Positions 6,860 through 15,017 of a stretch of 37,103 bases of DNA are shown in pieces. A program made the position numbers and the translations under genes. Origin of the DNA: a bacterium. GTDB lineage: Bacteria > Pseudomonadota > Alphaproteobacteria > Rhizobiales > JAKIUO01. Numbering within the stretch: position 1 is the stretch's first letter; the number at the start of each line of letters is the position of its first letter. The notes under the pieces are model-generated. The model saw only the letters and a program-made list of their open reading frames with translations, had not been told where the DNA came from and did no database searches. The stretch spans positions 1 to 37,103 of the forward strand of contig JAAETJ010000019.1 in assembly GCA_024228495.1 (NCBI GenBank). The letters run 5' to 3'.

Positions 6860-9369
6860 CCCGCCATCTCCACCCGCTTGCGCAGACAGCTTTCGATGAT
6901 GTCGTGCAGTTCCTCACGCGCAAATGGTTTGGCGAGATAGGCGTTCATACCCACCGAATAGCATTCGGATTTGACTTCATCAAAGGCATTTGCGGTAAGC
7001 GCGATAATCGGCACCGGATTTTGGTACAGCCCGCAATAATCTTCATAGGCGCGGATTTCCTGGGTGGCACGGATACCATCCATATGCGGCATGTGAATAT
7101 CCATCAACACAACATCAAATTGACCATCGCTCTGCGCATTTTTGATCGCCGCCAAGGCGAGCTGACCATCAGTGACGTGGGTCACATCATATCCCATATG
7201 TTCGAGCAGACCACAACCCAGCAGCGCATTGATCTCATTGTCTTCAGCCAGCAAAATACGGGCCTTTTGCGAAGAGGAAGCAGCTTCGGGCTGGGGCTCT
7301 GGCACCAGGGAAACCGGCTCGCTGACGAACGGCTCCTCGACCTGACGATCGCTTGCCGCGTCAAGGGTCTTGGGCGCAAGGGTCTTGGCTATAAATTCGA
7401 TTTGATGCGGTTCTGGATGAGGCACTTTGGGGCTGGCCCGCAGCGTATCTAGTTGGCGCAACAAGGATATATGGCGCACCGGACGCGTGACATAGCCGTC
7501 ATAACCCTTATGGCGCAAAGCCTCAAAGTCATGACGATCCGTGGCTTCGATCAGCATCAGACCTTTGACCGGACGACCGGCATGCTGCTCGGCCATGCGG
7601 GCAAGTTTTTGCGCAAAATCTGACGCTTCAACGGCATCGCTGATCAGCACGTCAAAAGCTTCACCAACGCCATCTTCCAGCAGTTCATACGCCATGATGC
7701 GGTCCTGAACGACAACCTCGACGCCAAGACTTTTCAGCATTTTGCCGATGAGCTGACCTTCAAGTTCGTGATCACAGGCAATCAAGGCCCGCTTGATATG
7801 GCTGGGGGACACCAGTTGCTCACGCAAACAGACCGCCCCTTTGGCATTTTCAAGCGCCATATCGACCGTGAACACAGACCCTTTGGCCCGCACACTATTG
7901 ACGCTGATCTCTCCGCCCATTTTTTCCACCAGACGGCGGGTAATAGCCAATCCAAGTCCCGTGCCACCATTGCGCCGGGCATTGGAGCTGTCTACTTGTT
8001 CAAACTCTACAAAAATACGTTCCATATCCGTTTTTGACAGGCCGATGCCAGTATCAGAAACACAAAAGCGCAATAATTCGCCTTTTTTACCAGCAGAGGT
8101 GATCTCAAGAGTGACACCGCCGCGATCCGTGAATTTGATGGCATTGCCGATCAGGTTCAACAAAATCTGGCGCATGCGCATTTCATCGCCGATCACTAGG
8201 TCGCTGAGGTCTGGCGAGACATAGCAGCCAAGTGAGAGGTTTTTTTCGAACGCCCTTGGTGCCATCAGCTCGACAACGCTCTGGGCAAAGTCGGTGATAT
8301 TATAGGGTTTTTGAACCATCTCGAATTTACCAGCCTCGATCTTGGAGAAATCAAGAATTTCGTCGATCAGTGACAGCAAAGTCGTGGCGGATTTATTTAT
8401 GGCATGACAATAGGTGCGTTGTTCCGGGCTCAAATTGCTCTCGGTCATCAGATCCGTCATGCCCATAATACCGTTCATGGGAGTTCTTATTTCATGGCTT
8501 ATTGTGGCCAGGAAACGGGTCTTGGCATGATTGGCATGCTCTGCTATATCGCGTGCTTCCTGCAATTCGCTGGCCGTTTTTTTCTCGTCGGTAATATCGC
8601 GTCCAACCGTATGAACTTCACGCAACTCGCCATCATCATCGCTGATAGCCACATCTTCAAAACTGAACCAGCGCGGCCCGAGCTCGGTGCTCAACTGCTG
8701 CTCATATTGATAGCGCTCAGATTTGCCAAACTTGGCAAACGGTACGGATTTGCTTCCAACCAAATATTCTGGCTCGAACAAGGCACCGATGGTGGCATTT
8801 TGATCCACGCCAAAGGTCACGCAAAAGGCATCATTGATAAAGCTGATGCGACCCGCGCGATCGCGGCGCATGATAATATCCAACTGATTATCCAACAGAT
8901 CACGGTAGCGTAATTCGCTATCACGCATCTCCCATTGTACATCGCGTAAAGATTCGATGCCCTCATCAAGTTGTCTAGTCAAACTGTCGATTTTGCGCGA
9001 AGTCGTATCACCCAAATTCATTTGTTCACAAAGCTTACGGCGTTCGAAAACCCAAAAGGCTACCCCGAGTGCGACAAACACCATCCCGGCCAAGCCAAAA
9101 ACGGTAGTCACGGGAAGCTGCATTATATGGATAAGGCTGGACCCAGAAGCCATCAGCAGGCCAGCGGCGACCATCAAAGCACCGGGGCCTCCGATGAACA
9201 GGGTGCCGGGATCGAACGATCCAAATTTATTCGCTTGAGAACCCTGCTCAATCGGCACAGGCTTATCAGCCTCAAATTTGTTGTTTTTTGATTCTTTTTC
9301 GATCAATTGCGATCTTAATTTAAACCGCTCCCGTGAACCGCTAGAAGCGTTCACCCGCTCAAAAGTCAT
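6856..9369 (-). CDS. Hybrid sensor histidine kinase with PAS and two receiver domains
   Basis: This 837-residue membrane-linked kinase has two transmembrane helices (about 56-76 and 84-108), a coiled stretch, a PAS domain (about 152-260, ending in V-G-R-D-I-T-D-E-K-K), HisKA with phospho-accepting H292 in SHEIRTPMNG, a HATPase_c domain (N408 in LIGNAIKF, G boxes DTGIGLS and GGTGLGL) and two receivers. The last receiver (about 703-830) is canonical, with acidic E-D-N, D757 in LMDIHMP, T in LTANA and K in AKPF. The middle one (about 526-645) is degenerate: D578 remains but the switch T and the lysine are changed (V-T-R-P). There is no HPt domain and no response regulator next door, so the relay partner is elsewhere. 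The signal is unknown. It converges on the MmcQ gene with overlapping stops. Confidence 0.93.
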   Translation of the reverse strand: MTFERVNASSGSRERFKLRSQLIEKESKNNKFEADKPVPIEQGSQANKFGSFDPGTLFIGGPGALMVAAGLLMASGSSLIHIMQLPVTTVFGLAGMVFVALGVAFWVFERRKLCEQMNLGDTTSRKIDSLTRQLDEGIESLRDVQWEMRDSELRYRDLLDNQLDIIMRRDRAGRISFINDAFCVTFGVDQNATIGALFEPEYLVGSKSVPFAKFGKSERYQYEQQLSTELGPRWFSFEDVAISDDDGELREVHTVGRDITDEKKTASELQEARDIAEHANHAKTRFLATISHEIRTPMNGIMGMTDLMTESNLSPEQRTYCHAINKSATTLLSLIDEILDFSKIEAGKFEMVQKPYNITDFAQSVVELMAPRAFEKNLSLGCYVSPDLSDLVIGDEMRMRQILLNLIGNAIKFTDRGGVTLEITSAGKKGELLRFCVSDTGIGLSKTDMERIFVEFEQVDSSNARRNGGTGLGLAITRRLVEKMGGEISVNSVRAKGSVFTVDMALENAKGAVCLREQLVSPSHIKRALIACDHELEGQLIGKMLKSLGVEVVVQDRIMAYELLEDGVGEAFDVLISDAVEASDFAQKLARMAEQHAGRPVKGLMLIEATDRHDFEALRHKGYDGYVTRPVRHISLLRQLDTLRASPKVPHPEPHQIEFIAKTLAPKTLDAASDRQVEEPFVSEPVSLVPEPQPEAASSSQKARILLAEDNEINALLGCGLLEHMGYDVTHVTDGQLALAAIKNAQSDGQFDVVLMDIHMPHMDGIRATQEIRAYEDYCGLYQNPVPIIALTANAFDEVKSECYSVGMNAYLAKPFAREELHDIIESCLRKRVEMAG

Positions 9370-9596
9370 ATCATACCCAACTACTTACTACTCAACACAC
9401 GCACCTATGTGCCTTACAACTAAACTCCCCGTAGTTTACGCAAAAATATTTGAGAACAGATTACTAAGATGATGAAAAAGATGGTATTTTAAGAGTCTGG
9501 AGAGAAACGTGAATCCTTGGTTAGCAAATGGTAAACTCGTTTATTTTACGAACCCGCGTTTATGAGCAAGACTTGTTACATTAAGGAACCAGTGAT
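9370..9596. other. Intergenic region upstream of histidine kinase and EamA remnant
   Basis: This 227-base AT-rich gap must carry the histidine kinase promoter (minus strand). I looked for the missing 5' part of the EamA transporter gene here in all plus frames and saw no hydrophobic helices, so that part has been lost rather than frameshifted. No RNA gene or repeat was seen. Confidence 0.5.
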
Positions 9597-9908
9597 ATGA
9601 CGGGGGAAATTCGCGGTGAAAAGCCACCTGACATCTCAAAACTGCGATCGAGACAGCGCGTGCAGGTCTATGGGCTGACATTTATGATCGCGGTCATCTC
9701 AACGGTTCTTCCCTCCTTCATGATTGCTGCAGCGATCGAAAAAATCGGAGCGGGAACAACATCACTTTTATCAGGTGTCGGACCGTTATTCACAACCTTT
9801 CTCGGCATTGTTTTACTAAACGAAACCTTCACCCAATGGCATTTTGTCGGCATGATACTTGTGCTAACCGGAGCGCTAATCCTGTCGTATAAAAGACGCA
9901 GAATTTAA
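9597..9908 (+). pseudogene. EamA/DMT-family transporter, C-terminal remnant
   Basis: The 103-codon frame matches only the last third of an EamA drug/metabolite transporter. Three to four hydrophobic helices are present, and the motif A-x-I-E-K-I-G-A-G-x-x-S-L-L-S-G-V-G-P-L is followed by L-L-N-E-x-F-x-x-x-x-F-V-G-M-I-L-V-L-T-G, the hallmark of the second EamA repeat. Intact members have about 290 residues and ten helices. AAGGA lies upstream of the ATG at a workable distance, so the fragment could still be translated, but a four-helix half without its partner repeat is unlikely to transport alone. It is best called a 5'-deleted gene. A small homodimeric transporter is the less likely alternative. 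Confidence 0.7.
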
Positions 9909-10026
9909 CGTCTTGCAAACGCCTTTGCAGCACAGTAAAACCCAGCCACAATTCGGACGTAAATTCGCGATCTCGTCCCCTTGAATATTTGGCTGGGGAG
10001 CTCATTTTAGTGTTCTGACAATATGC

Positions 10027-10103
10027 AGGACCGTCCCGGAGTCCTCTTATCGCGGAAGCGGTAGGACAAACAAAGAGTCCTTGAATTGTAATGCGGTAGG
10101 ACA
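10027..10103. promoter_or_regulatory. Repeated dyads AGGAC-N9-GTCCT upstream of the TraB/GumN gene
   Basis: Two copies of AGGAC-N9-GTCCT, with identical 9-base spacers, occur at 10027-10045 and 10063-10081. A third half-site AGGAC follows at 10098-10102. The copies start 36 and 35 bases apart. The second and third share a longer block, GCGGTAGGACA (10058-10068 and 10093-10103). The array ends about 25 bases ahead of the gene start at 10128. Regular phasing near 3.5 helical turns and exact spacers suggest an operator array for a dimeric regulator, or small hairpins in the leader RNA. No known regulator is assigned. Confidence 0.5.
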
Positions 10104-10127
10104 TTTTTGAGAAACAAGGAAATTCTC

Positions 10128-11210
10128 ATGAAATTCGTTCGGACAATCGTCGTTCTCGTCGCCCTGGCCATTACCGTGTTGTTTGCATGGCAGGCCAATT
10201 CGCCAGCCTTTGCCAAAGGCCCGGTCTCTCCAACAGGCACCGTCCCTAGTTGCCAGGGTACCAATCTGCTTGAGCAGTTGAAAACACAAGATGCGGCTAC
10301 CTATCAAGCCTTGATCAATCGCGAAAACGCGGTCCCCAATGGCAAGGGCCTTTTGTGGAAAATAGAACGCAATGGCACCCCCGCTTCTTATATCTATGGC
10401 ACTATGCACGTCTCCGACGAGCGTCTCACTACGTTACCTGGCCCTGTCATGGAAACCCTCAAGGGAGCCCGCACCGTTGCGCTGGAACTGGATGAAATTG
10501 TTGACGACCAAAAGATGCAACAAGCAGTCGTCAAGAATATTGGTCTTATTGCTTTTACCGACGGGCGCACCCTTGAAACCGTGCTCTCCAAAAACCAGCT
10601 TGGCCGCCTGAAAAACACTCTCAAAAATTTTAATATGCCCTTTGCCACCTCACGCGGCATGAAACCCTGGTTCGTGATGCTTAGTCTGGCTCTACCCTTG
10701 TGCGAGATCAAACGCCAGAAAGCCGGCTTGAAAGCAGTCGATGGGATCATCGCCAAAACAGCTCAACAAAACGGGGCGAGGCTAGTTGGGCTTGAAACAG
10801 TGCGCGAGCAGTTCTCAGCCTTTGACCGCATGTCAATTGACGACCAGAAACACTTCTTGATGAATTCCCTTCGCATGATGGATATGCTCGATGATCAGAT
10901 CGAAACCATGGCGCAACTTTACTTGCAAAGACGCACCGCCGCTCTTTGGGAGTTCGCTACCTATCTCACCAAAAAGTCCATGATGGCACAAGGTCGTGGG
11001 GCCGCACAATTACAAAAGGAACTCGTCGCGCTCAATCATTTCCAAACTGAATTGATCATCAAGCGGAACAAGGTGATGGCCAGACGCGCACTTCCTTTGC
11101 TAAAAAAGGGCAAGGTGTTCATCGCTGTTGGCGCCCTGCACCTGCCCGGTAAAACTGGGCTAGTGACCTTGTTGCAGAACGCTGGATACAAAATGTCAGC
11201 CGTTTATTAG
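10128..11210 (+). CDS. TraB/GumN family protein, exported
   Basis: The 360-residue protein belongs to the TraB/GumN (COG3735) family. Visible motifs are Y-I-Y-G-T-M-H-V-S-D (the G-T-x-H box), V-A-L-E-L-D-E, a central K-x-x-D-G-I-I-A followed by G-L-E-T-V-R-E-Q, and the terminal F-I-A-V-G-A-L-H-L-P-G box. The family is distantly related to metal-dependent Tiki/EreA-type hydrolases, and its bacterial role is not settled. I chose the ATG at 10128 because AAGGA stands seven bases ahead. An upstream TTG at 10107 would place the ribosome binding site inside the gene. The first 30 residues form a signal peptide or anchor ending in S-P-A-F-A, so a periplasmic location is inferred. The gene is followed at 11 bases by a convergent hydrolase gene. 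Confidence 0.87.
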   Translation: MKFVRTIVVLVALAITVLFAWQANSPAFAKGPVSPTGTVPSCQGTNLLEQLKTQDAATYQALINRENAVPNGKGLLWKIERNGTPASYIYGTMHVSDERLTTLPGPVMETLKGARTVALELDEIVDDQKMQQAVVKNIGLIAFTDGRTLETVLSKNQLGRLKNTLKNFNMPFATSRGMKPWFVMLSLALPLCEIKRQKAGLKAVDGIIAKTAQQNGARLVGLETVREQFSAFDRMSIDDQKHFLMNSLRMMDMLDDQIETMAQLYLQRRTAALWEFATYLTKKSMMAQGRGAAQLQKELVALNHFQTELIIKRNKVMARRALPLLKKGKVFIAVGALHLPGKTGLVTLLQNAGYKMSAVY

Positions 11211-11221
11211 GGGCACGATAA

Positions 11222-12037
11222 TCACATTCCTTCACTCTGTAAATGCCGTTCAATGAAACGGGCAATGAGATCGAACGCGCCTTTTGAATATAGATCGCTG
11301 TGGCCAGCGTCCTGAAGCCAGACGGCTTCTTTAGGTTGACTGGCCACCGCAAACAGTTTTTTGGCATGGCGGATTGGGATGACCTGATCAAGTTCCCCAT
11401 GCACCATAAATACCGGCGCGCTCACCTGTCCAATCAGCTTGTCGCTTTCGAAGCGATCCTTCATAAACCAGCCCACCGGCATCCACCAGTATTTTGAAGC
11501 GGCCACATCAACAATCGCACTATAAGGTGCTTCCAAAATAACGGCTCCGGGCTGATGATTAAGAGCGGTGGCAATCGCAACCCCAGTGCCAAGGCTTTCG
11601 CCATAGAGGATGATGTCATGCTCAGCCACGCCCTTTGACTGCAACCAGTGGTAAAAGTAAATCGCATCCATCTTGATGGGAAACTCGGCGGGCGTGCCAG
11701 AACTCCCTGAATAGCCCCGATAGGTCGTGATCAAAACGCCATAACCTTGCTGGCGAAGGAAGTCGAGCCGACCGGTCCTAGTTGCCAGCGACCCTCCATT
11801 ACCGTGAAAATACAGGATCGTCGGGCGCCCCTTTGGCGCGGGAGCATACCAGGCCAACAGGCGTTTGGTATATTTGGTTTTGACCACCACTTCCTCGACC
11901 CCAGAGAGGCCAGCTTCATGAGGTGTCTGGTAATCGCTAGCCGGAAAATATAGCAGCCGTCGTTGCATCACATACAAATAGGCTGCCAACAACACATAGA
12001 AGCCGACGATAAATAGTAAGATTGGTCCCGCTCGCAT
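11222..12037 (-). CDS. Membrane-anchored alpha/beta hydrolase (BEM46/ABHD13-like), copy 1
   Basis: The 271-residue protein has one N-terminal helix (about 5-24), then an alpha/beta hydrolase fold. The oxyanion region is Y-F-H-G-N-G-G-S, the nucleophile elbow is G-E-S-L-G-T-G (Ser), the acid is in H-G-E-L-D-Q-V-I-P, and the histidine is in A-G-H-S-D-L-Y. This is the COG1073/BEM46-like group, whose substrates are mostly unknown; an esterase or thioesterase acting at the membrane is a fair guess. It is co-directional with its paralogue upstream, 124 bases away, and the two share the same architecture and an A-P-Y-(S/T) block, so they arose by tandem duplication. It converges on the TraB/GumN gene. 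Confidence 0.88.
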   Translation of the reverse strand: MRAGPILLFIVGFYVLLAAYLYVMQRRLLYFPASDYQTPHEAGLSGVEEVVVKTKYTKRLLAWYAPAPKGRPTILYFHGNGGSLATRTGRLDFLRQQGYGVLITTYRGYSGSSGTPAEFPIKMDAIYFYHWLQSKGVAEHDIILYGESLGTGVAIATALNHQPGAVILEAPYSAIVDVAASKYWWMPVGWFMKDRFESDKLIGQVSAPVFMVHGELDQVIPIRHAKKLFAVASQPKEAVWLQDAGHSDLYSKGAFDLIARFIERHLQSEGM

Positions 12038-12161
12038 GGTCGTTTATGGCCTTATCTGCTGAAAAATAAGCATCTCAATGGCAGAGTATGCTGGGACCTC
12101 ACCCAAACCAAAGCAAAAAAACGAAGGTTGATAGGTGATCCGGTCGGCTATTAAATGTACG

Positions 12162-13148
12162 CTATGATCGAGTGGCTGCCAAACGGCTATTCCTCGCCAT
12201 TTTTTCGACCTGCTGACTGTTAGAAGCCGCTGCTTCGCGCGCTTGCACGCCATATTTTCCTGCGCTGGCCACATGCTCTTCAACGAATTCGCGGATCTCT
12301 AACCAGGCACCAGCTCGAAACAGACCAGAATGTCCAGCGCCGCGCATCCGCAAAAATTCTTTGGTGCCGGTAGCTGCCTCAAATAACCAGCGTCCAAAGG
12401 CAATCGGGATGACATCATCACCAAGCGAATGAACGATCAGCAGGGGTGCTGTCACCTTTTTGATATGCTTGATTGAGTTGAACCGATCCTTCAAGAACGT
12501 ATAGGCTGGTATGACCCGGATCCGGTGGCGCACCAGATCGCGTAGGCTGGTATAGGGCGCTTCAAGCACAAGAGCGCCGATAGAGCGGCGCGCCGCCACT
12601 TGCACCGCAACGCCTGTTCCCAGACTTTCGCCATAGACAATGATATTAGCGCTTGGCACTCCGTTTTGTTGCAATTTTTCAAACGCAAGCAGCGCATCAT
12701 TGACATTATTTTGTTCAGAAGGGCGACCCGTTGAGACGCCATAGCCACGAAAGCTGGGCATCACCAATCCATAACCATCGCGCAAAAAGCGGCTGACACG
12801 CTCCAACCGGTTGGAGAGATTACAATTATTGCCATGCAAATATAAAATGGTCGGCATGCCGGGCCAGGGATCAATCTGCCAAGTCAAAATCTGTTCGCCG
12901 TCCGTTGTGTTTAGCCACACCTCGTGAACGCCGCTTAAATGCAAGTTGAAAGGAGACCGGTACGGGCGTTTGGCCGGACGATATAGGAAATTGCGCTGTA
13001 ACATATAGGATGCAACACCTAGCGCATAGATAATGACAAACAAATAAAAGGCCCATTGCCACAAGCAGGCCAGAATGCCGCCAAGCAGTACGACTGCTCT
13101 GGCAAACGTTAAAAATATCTCGTTGGAGCCCAATTCCGTATCCTGCAC
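12162..13148 (-). CDS. Membrane-anchored alpha/beta hydrolase, copy 2
   Basis: This 328-residue paralogue of the downstream hydrolase starts from GTG at 13148 behind GGAGGGG. It has a longer hydrophobic N-terminus (about 14-50, probably two helices), the oxyanion motif Y-L-H-G-N-N-C-N, the nucleophile elbow G-E-S-L-G-T-G, the acid in S-L-G-D-D-V-I-P, and the histidine in G-A-G-H-S-G-L-F. The last 35 residues are a charged, low-complexity tail that the other copy lacks. The catalytic triad looks intact in both copies. The 124 bases between the genes contain no obvious terminator, so they may be cotranscribed. The substrate cannot be read from the sequence. Confidence 0.87.
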   Translation of the reverse strand: MQDTELGSNEIFLTFARAVVLLGGILACLWQWAFYLFVIIYALGVASYMLQRNFLYRPAKRPYRSPFNLHLSGVHEVWLNTTDGEQILTWQIDPWPGMPTILYLHGNNCNLSNRLERVSRFLRDGYGLVMPSFRGYGVSTGRPSEQNNVNDALLAFEKLQQNGVPSANIIVYGESLGTGVAVQVAARRSIGALVLEAPYTSLRDLVRHRIRVIPAYTFLKDRFNSIKHIKKVTAPLLIVHSLGDDVIPIAFGRWLFEAATGTKEFLRMRGAGHSGLFRAGAWLEIREFVEEHVASAGKYGVQAREAAASNSQQVEKMARNSRLAATRS

Positions 13149-13362
13149 AACGCCCCTCCAGACCTACTCAACAAACTGAATTCGCTCTTCGTCCGGCAAT
13201 TACAAACCGTCAACAAGCAGTGTTTGAATTTGCAAACCATCAATTTCTTAAATTGAGATACGCAATAACAATGCCATTTCCCCTCACAAAGTGTATATTC
13301 AGCTCGATCAGATCATTCGTTCAAAACCATGGTCGAATGAATGAGTTGCTCCCCGTTTATAC

Positions 13363-13392
13363 CAATGGAACTTGAATAAAGTTCTACCATTG
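13363..13392. repeat. Imperfect inverted repeat
   Basis: CAATGG at 13363-13368 pairs with CCATTG at 13387-13392. AACTT just inside the left arm pairs with AAGTT inside the right arm, leaving a three-base CTA bulge on one side and a short AT-rich loop. It lies about 135 bases ahead of gloB. It could be an operator or a dispersed palindrome. Confidence 0.5.
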
Positions 13393-13445
13393 CGGGTCTA
13401 ATGCACGTTTTTAATAGTAGACAAGCAATTCAGACACAGCCAAAC

Positions 13446-13473
13446 TTGCACCAGCAGTGCTTACTTTTATATT
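13446..13473 (+). promoter_or_regulatory. Candidate sigma-70-type promoter for gloB
   Basis: TTGCAC at 13446-13451 and TATATT at 13468-13473 are separated by 16 bases, about 55 bases ahead of the gloB ATG. The match is reasonable but based on pattern alone, in an AT-rich region where chance matches are common. Confidence 0.35.
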
Positions 13474-13527
13474 ATATATCAGATAGATATACTAATTTCG
13501 GGGAGATTTTGAAAGGAATGGTTAATC

Positions 13528-14298
13528 ATGTGTGAACTATTGGTACATCAGTTTCGATGTCGCTCCGATAATTTTGGCCTGCTGCTTTATGATCCTCGTT
13601 CAAAGCTGTGCGCAAGTATCGATACCCCTGATGGCGATACGATCTGGCGCGAACTAGGGGCTAAAGGCTGGCAACTGACACACATCTTCAACACCCATCA
13701 CCACTATGATCATGTGCCTGGCAATGAAATGCTGAAAGAGCACTCTGGATGTACGATTATCGGCGCGAAAAACGATGCCAAACGCATTCCTGGTATCGAC
13801 GAGCTGATGGAAGATGGCGACAAATACGATTTCGGGGCAAACAAAATCTCCATGCTTGAAACCCCCGGCCATACCCTTGGATCCGTCTGCTACTTTATTG
13901 AGCCAGAAAAAATATTATTCACCGGTGACACGCTGTTTTCCATGGGCTGTGGACGCCTGTTTGAAGGGTCGGCGGAATTGATGTGGCAATCCATGCAAAA
14001 AATACTTGCTCTGCCCGATGATACGCAAATCTATTGCGGTCATGAATATACGCTATCAAACGCCGAGTTCGCTCTTGAGGTCGAGCCAGATAATCTGGCA
14101 CTACAGCAACGAACCAATGAAGTGAGAACATTACGGCACGCCCACAAAGCAACCCTGCCGGTCAGCCTTGCCACCGAGAAAGCAACAAACCCGTTCCTGC
14201 GATCAGACAGTGTAGAAATTAAAAAGAAACTTGGCCTGCAAGGACACCCCGCTTTGGAGGTTTTTACGGCAATTCGATCACTGAAAGATAATTTTTAA
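13528..14298 (+). CDS. gloB: Hydroxyacylglutathione hydrolase (glyoxalase II)
   Basis: The enzyme hydrolyses S-D-lactoylglutathione to D-lactate and glutathione, the second step of methylglyoxal detoxification, in the cytoplasm. The 256-residue length is normal. The metallo-beta-lactamase metal motif T-H-H-H-Y-D-H is present, with further ligands in T-P-G-H-T (H), F-T-G-D-T-L-F (D) and C-G-H-E-Y-T (H). The C-terminal HAGH domain begins near R-T-N-E-V-R-T-L and contains N-P-F-L-R. The ATG at 13528 follows AAAGGA at good spacing. It appears monocistronic; the next gene converges. Confidence 0.95.
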   Translation: MCELLVHQFRCRSDNFGLLLYDPRSKLCASIDTPDGDTIWRELGAKGWQLTHIFNTHHHYDHVPGNEMLKEHSGCTIIGAKNDAKRIPGIDELMEDGDKYDFGANKISMLETPGHTLGSVCYFIEPEKILFTGDTLFSMGCGRLFEGSAELMWQSMQKILALPDDTQIYCGHEYTLSNAEFALEVEPDNLALQQRTNEVRTLRHAHKATLPVSLATEKATNPFLRSDSVEIKKKLGLQGHPALEVFTAIRSLKDNF

Positions 14299-14318
14299 CC
14301 AGTTTATAAGCCCATGCC

Positions 14319-14513
14319 CTAAATGGCTGCTTTGACATTACTGGCAATAAAAGAGTACATGGTATTAATCGAGGTCGCCATTGAGTTCACGGCAACAAAA
14401 ATAGCCAGGAAAATGCCCGAAGCGATCAAACCATATTCTATCGCCGTAGCACCGCTCTCATCGCCCGCAAAAGCGACAAGAAATTTCCCAATTTTAGTAG
14501 GAAACTCGATCAT
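14319..14513 (-). CDS. Flp/Fap-type (type IVb) pilin
   Basis: The 64-residue protein has the complete Flp pilin layout: a short hydrophilic leader, the processing site G|A-T-A-I-E-Y-G (glycine at about 21, glutamate at +5 and tyrosine at +6), then one long hydrophobic helix (L-I-A-S-G-I-F-L-A-I-F-V-A-V). Flp pilins are cleaved by a TadV/CpaA-type peptidase and assembled by the Tad apparatus into adhesive pili. No tad/cpa genes are in the window, so this is an orphan copy. It starts 18 bases downstream of the mutT stop in the same direction with its own AAGGA site, so it may be read from the mutT transcript or from a promoter inside mutT. Confidence 0.92.
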   Translation of the reverse strand: MIEFPTKIGKFLVAFAGDESGATAIEYGLIASGIFLAIFVAVNSMATSINTMYSFIASNVKAAI

Positions 14514-14531
14514 TCATTTCCGTCCTTTAGA

Positions 14532-14948
14532 TCACAACAAATCAAACAACATCGCAACCAGCGGTTCATCGGCTGGCGGCATTTCATAGGAGCGCAATTC
14601 GTTGAGACGTACCCAGGCCAGTTTTTGGCCTTCCAGGGGTGTCACAACACCTTGCCATCGGCGCGCCACATACAGCGGCATCAACAGATGGAAATCCTCA
14701 TAGGCATGGCTGGCAAAGGTCAAAGGCGCAAGGCAGGCGGCCTTTGCCGTTATGCCCAACTCTTCTTTCAACTCACGAATGATGCAGACTTCGGGGGTTT
14801 CCCCCTGCTCCATCTTACCACCCGGAAATTCCCATAAACCAGCCATTGACCGCCCTTTCGGGCGCTGAGCCAGCAAAATTTTGCTGTCACGGTCAACAAG
14901 CACGCACGCCACCACCACAAGCAGCGGTACCTTTATATACTGATCCAC
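14532..14948 (-). CDS. mutT: MutT-type Nudix pyrophosphohydrolase (8-oxo-dGTPase)
   Basis: MutT removes oxidised 8-oxo-dGTP from the nucleotide pool and so prevents A:T to C:G mutations. The 138-residue protein carries the Nudix box G-G-K-M-E-Q-G-E-T-P-E-V-C-I-I-R-E-L-K-E-E-L-G-I (consensus G-x5-E-x7-R-E-U-x-E-E-x-G-U) at about residues 43-66, preceded by W-E-F-P, which is characteristic of the MutT subgroup. It starts from GTG at 14948 after GGGGG. It lies 69 bases downstream of argJ in the same direction, a pairing seen repeatedly in alphaproteobacteria. The stop is followed closely by the pilin gene. Confidence 0.92.
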   Translation of the reverse strand: MDQYIKVPLLVVVACVLVDRDSKILLAQRPKGRSMAGLWEFPGGKMEQGETPEVCIIRELKEELGITAKAACLAPLTFASHAYEDFHLLMPLYVARRWQGVVTPLEGQKLAWVRLNELRSYEMPPADEPLVAMLFDLL

Positions 14949-15017
14949 TGTGCCCCCAATCTTTTAAGATACCGATAATGTTTTGGATTAATCAAAATTA
15001 ACGCTCAAACAATGGCT

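Larger units (their letters stand above)
13149..13527. other. Divergent intergenic region upstream of gloB
   Basis: This 379-base gap separates divergent genes and is AT-rich. It contains a pair of related 13-mers (TACAAACCGTCAA at about 13201 and TGCAAACCATCAA at about 13232), an imperfect inverted repeat at 13363-13392 and a plausible promoter for gloB at 13446-13473. No coding frame with protein character was found. Confidence 0.5.

Noticed and set aside
10027-10103. Possible CRISPR-like repeats
   Set aside because: Repeat block is only 5-11 bases and copies are few; a dyad operator or hairpin explains the symmetry better.
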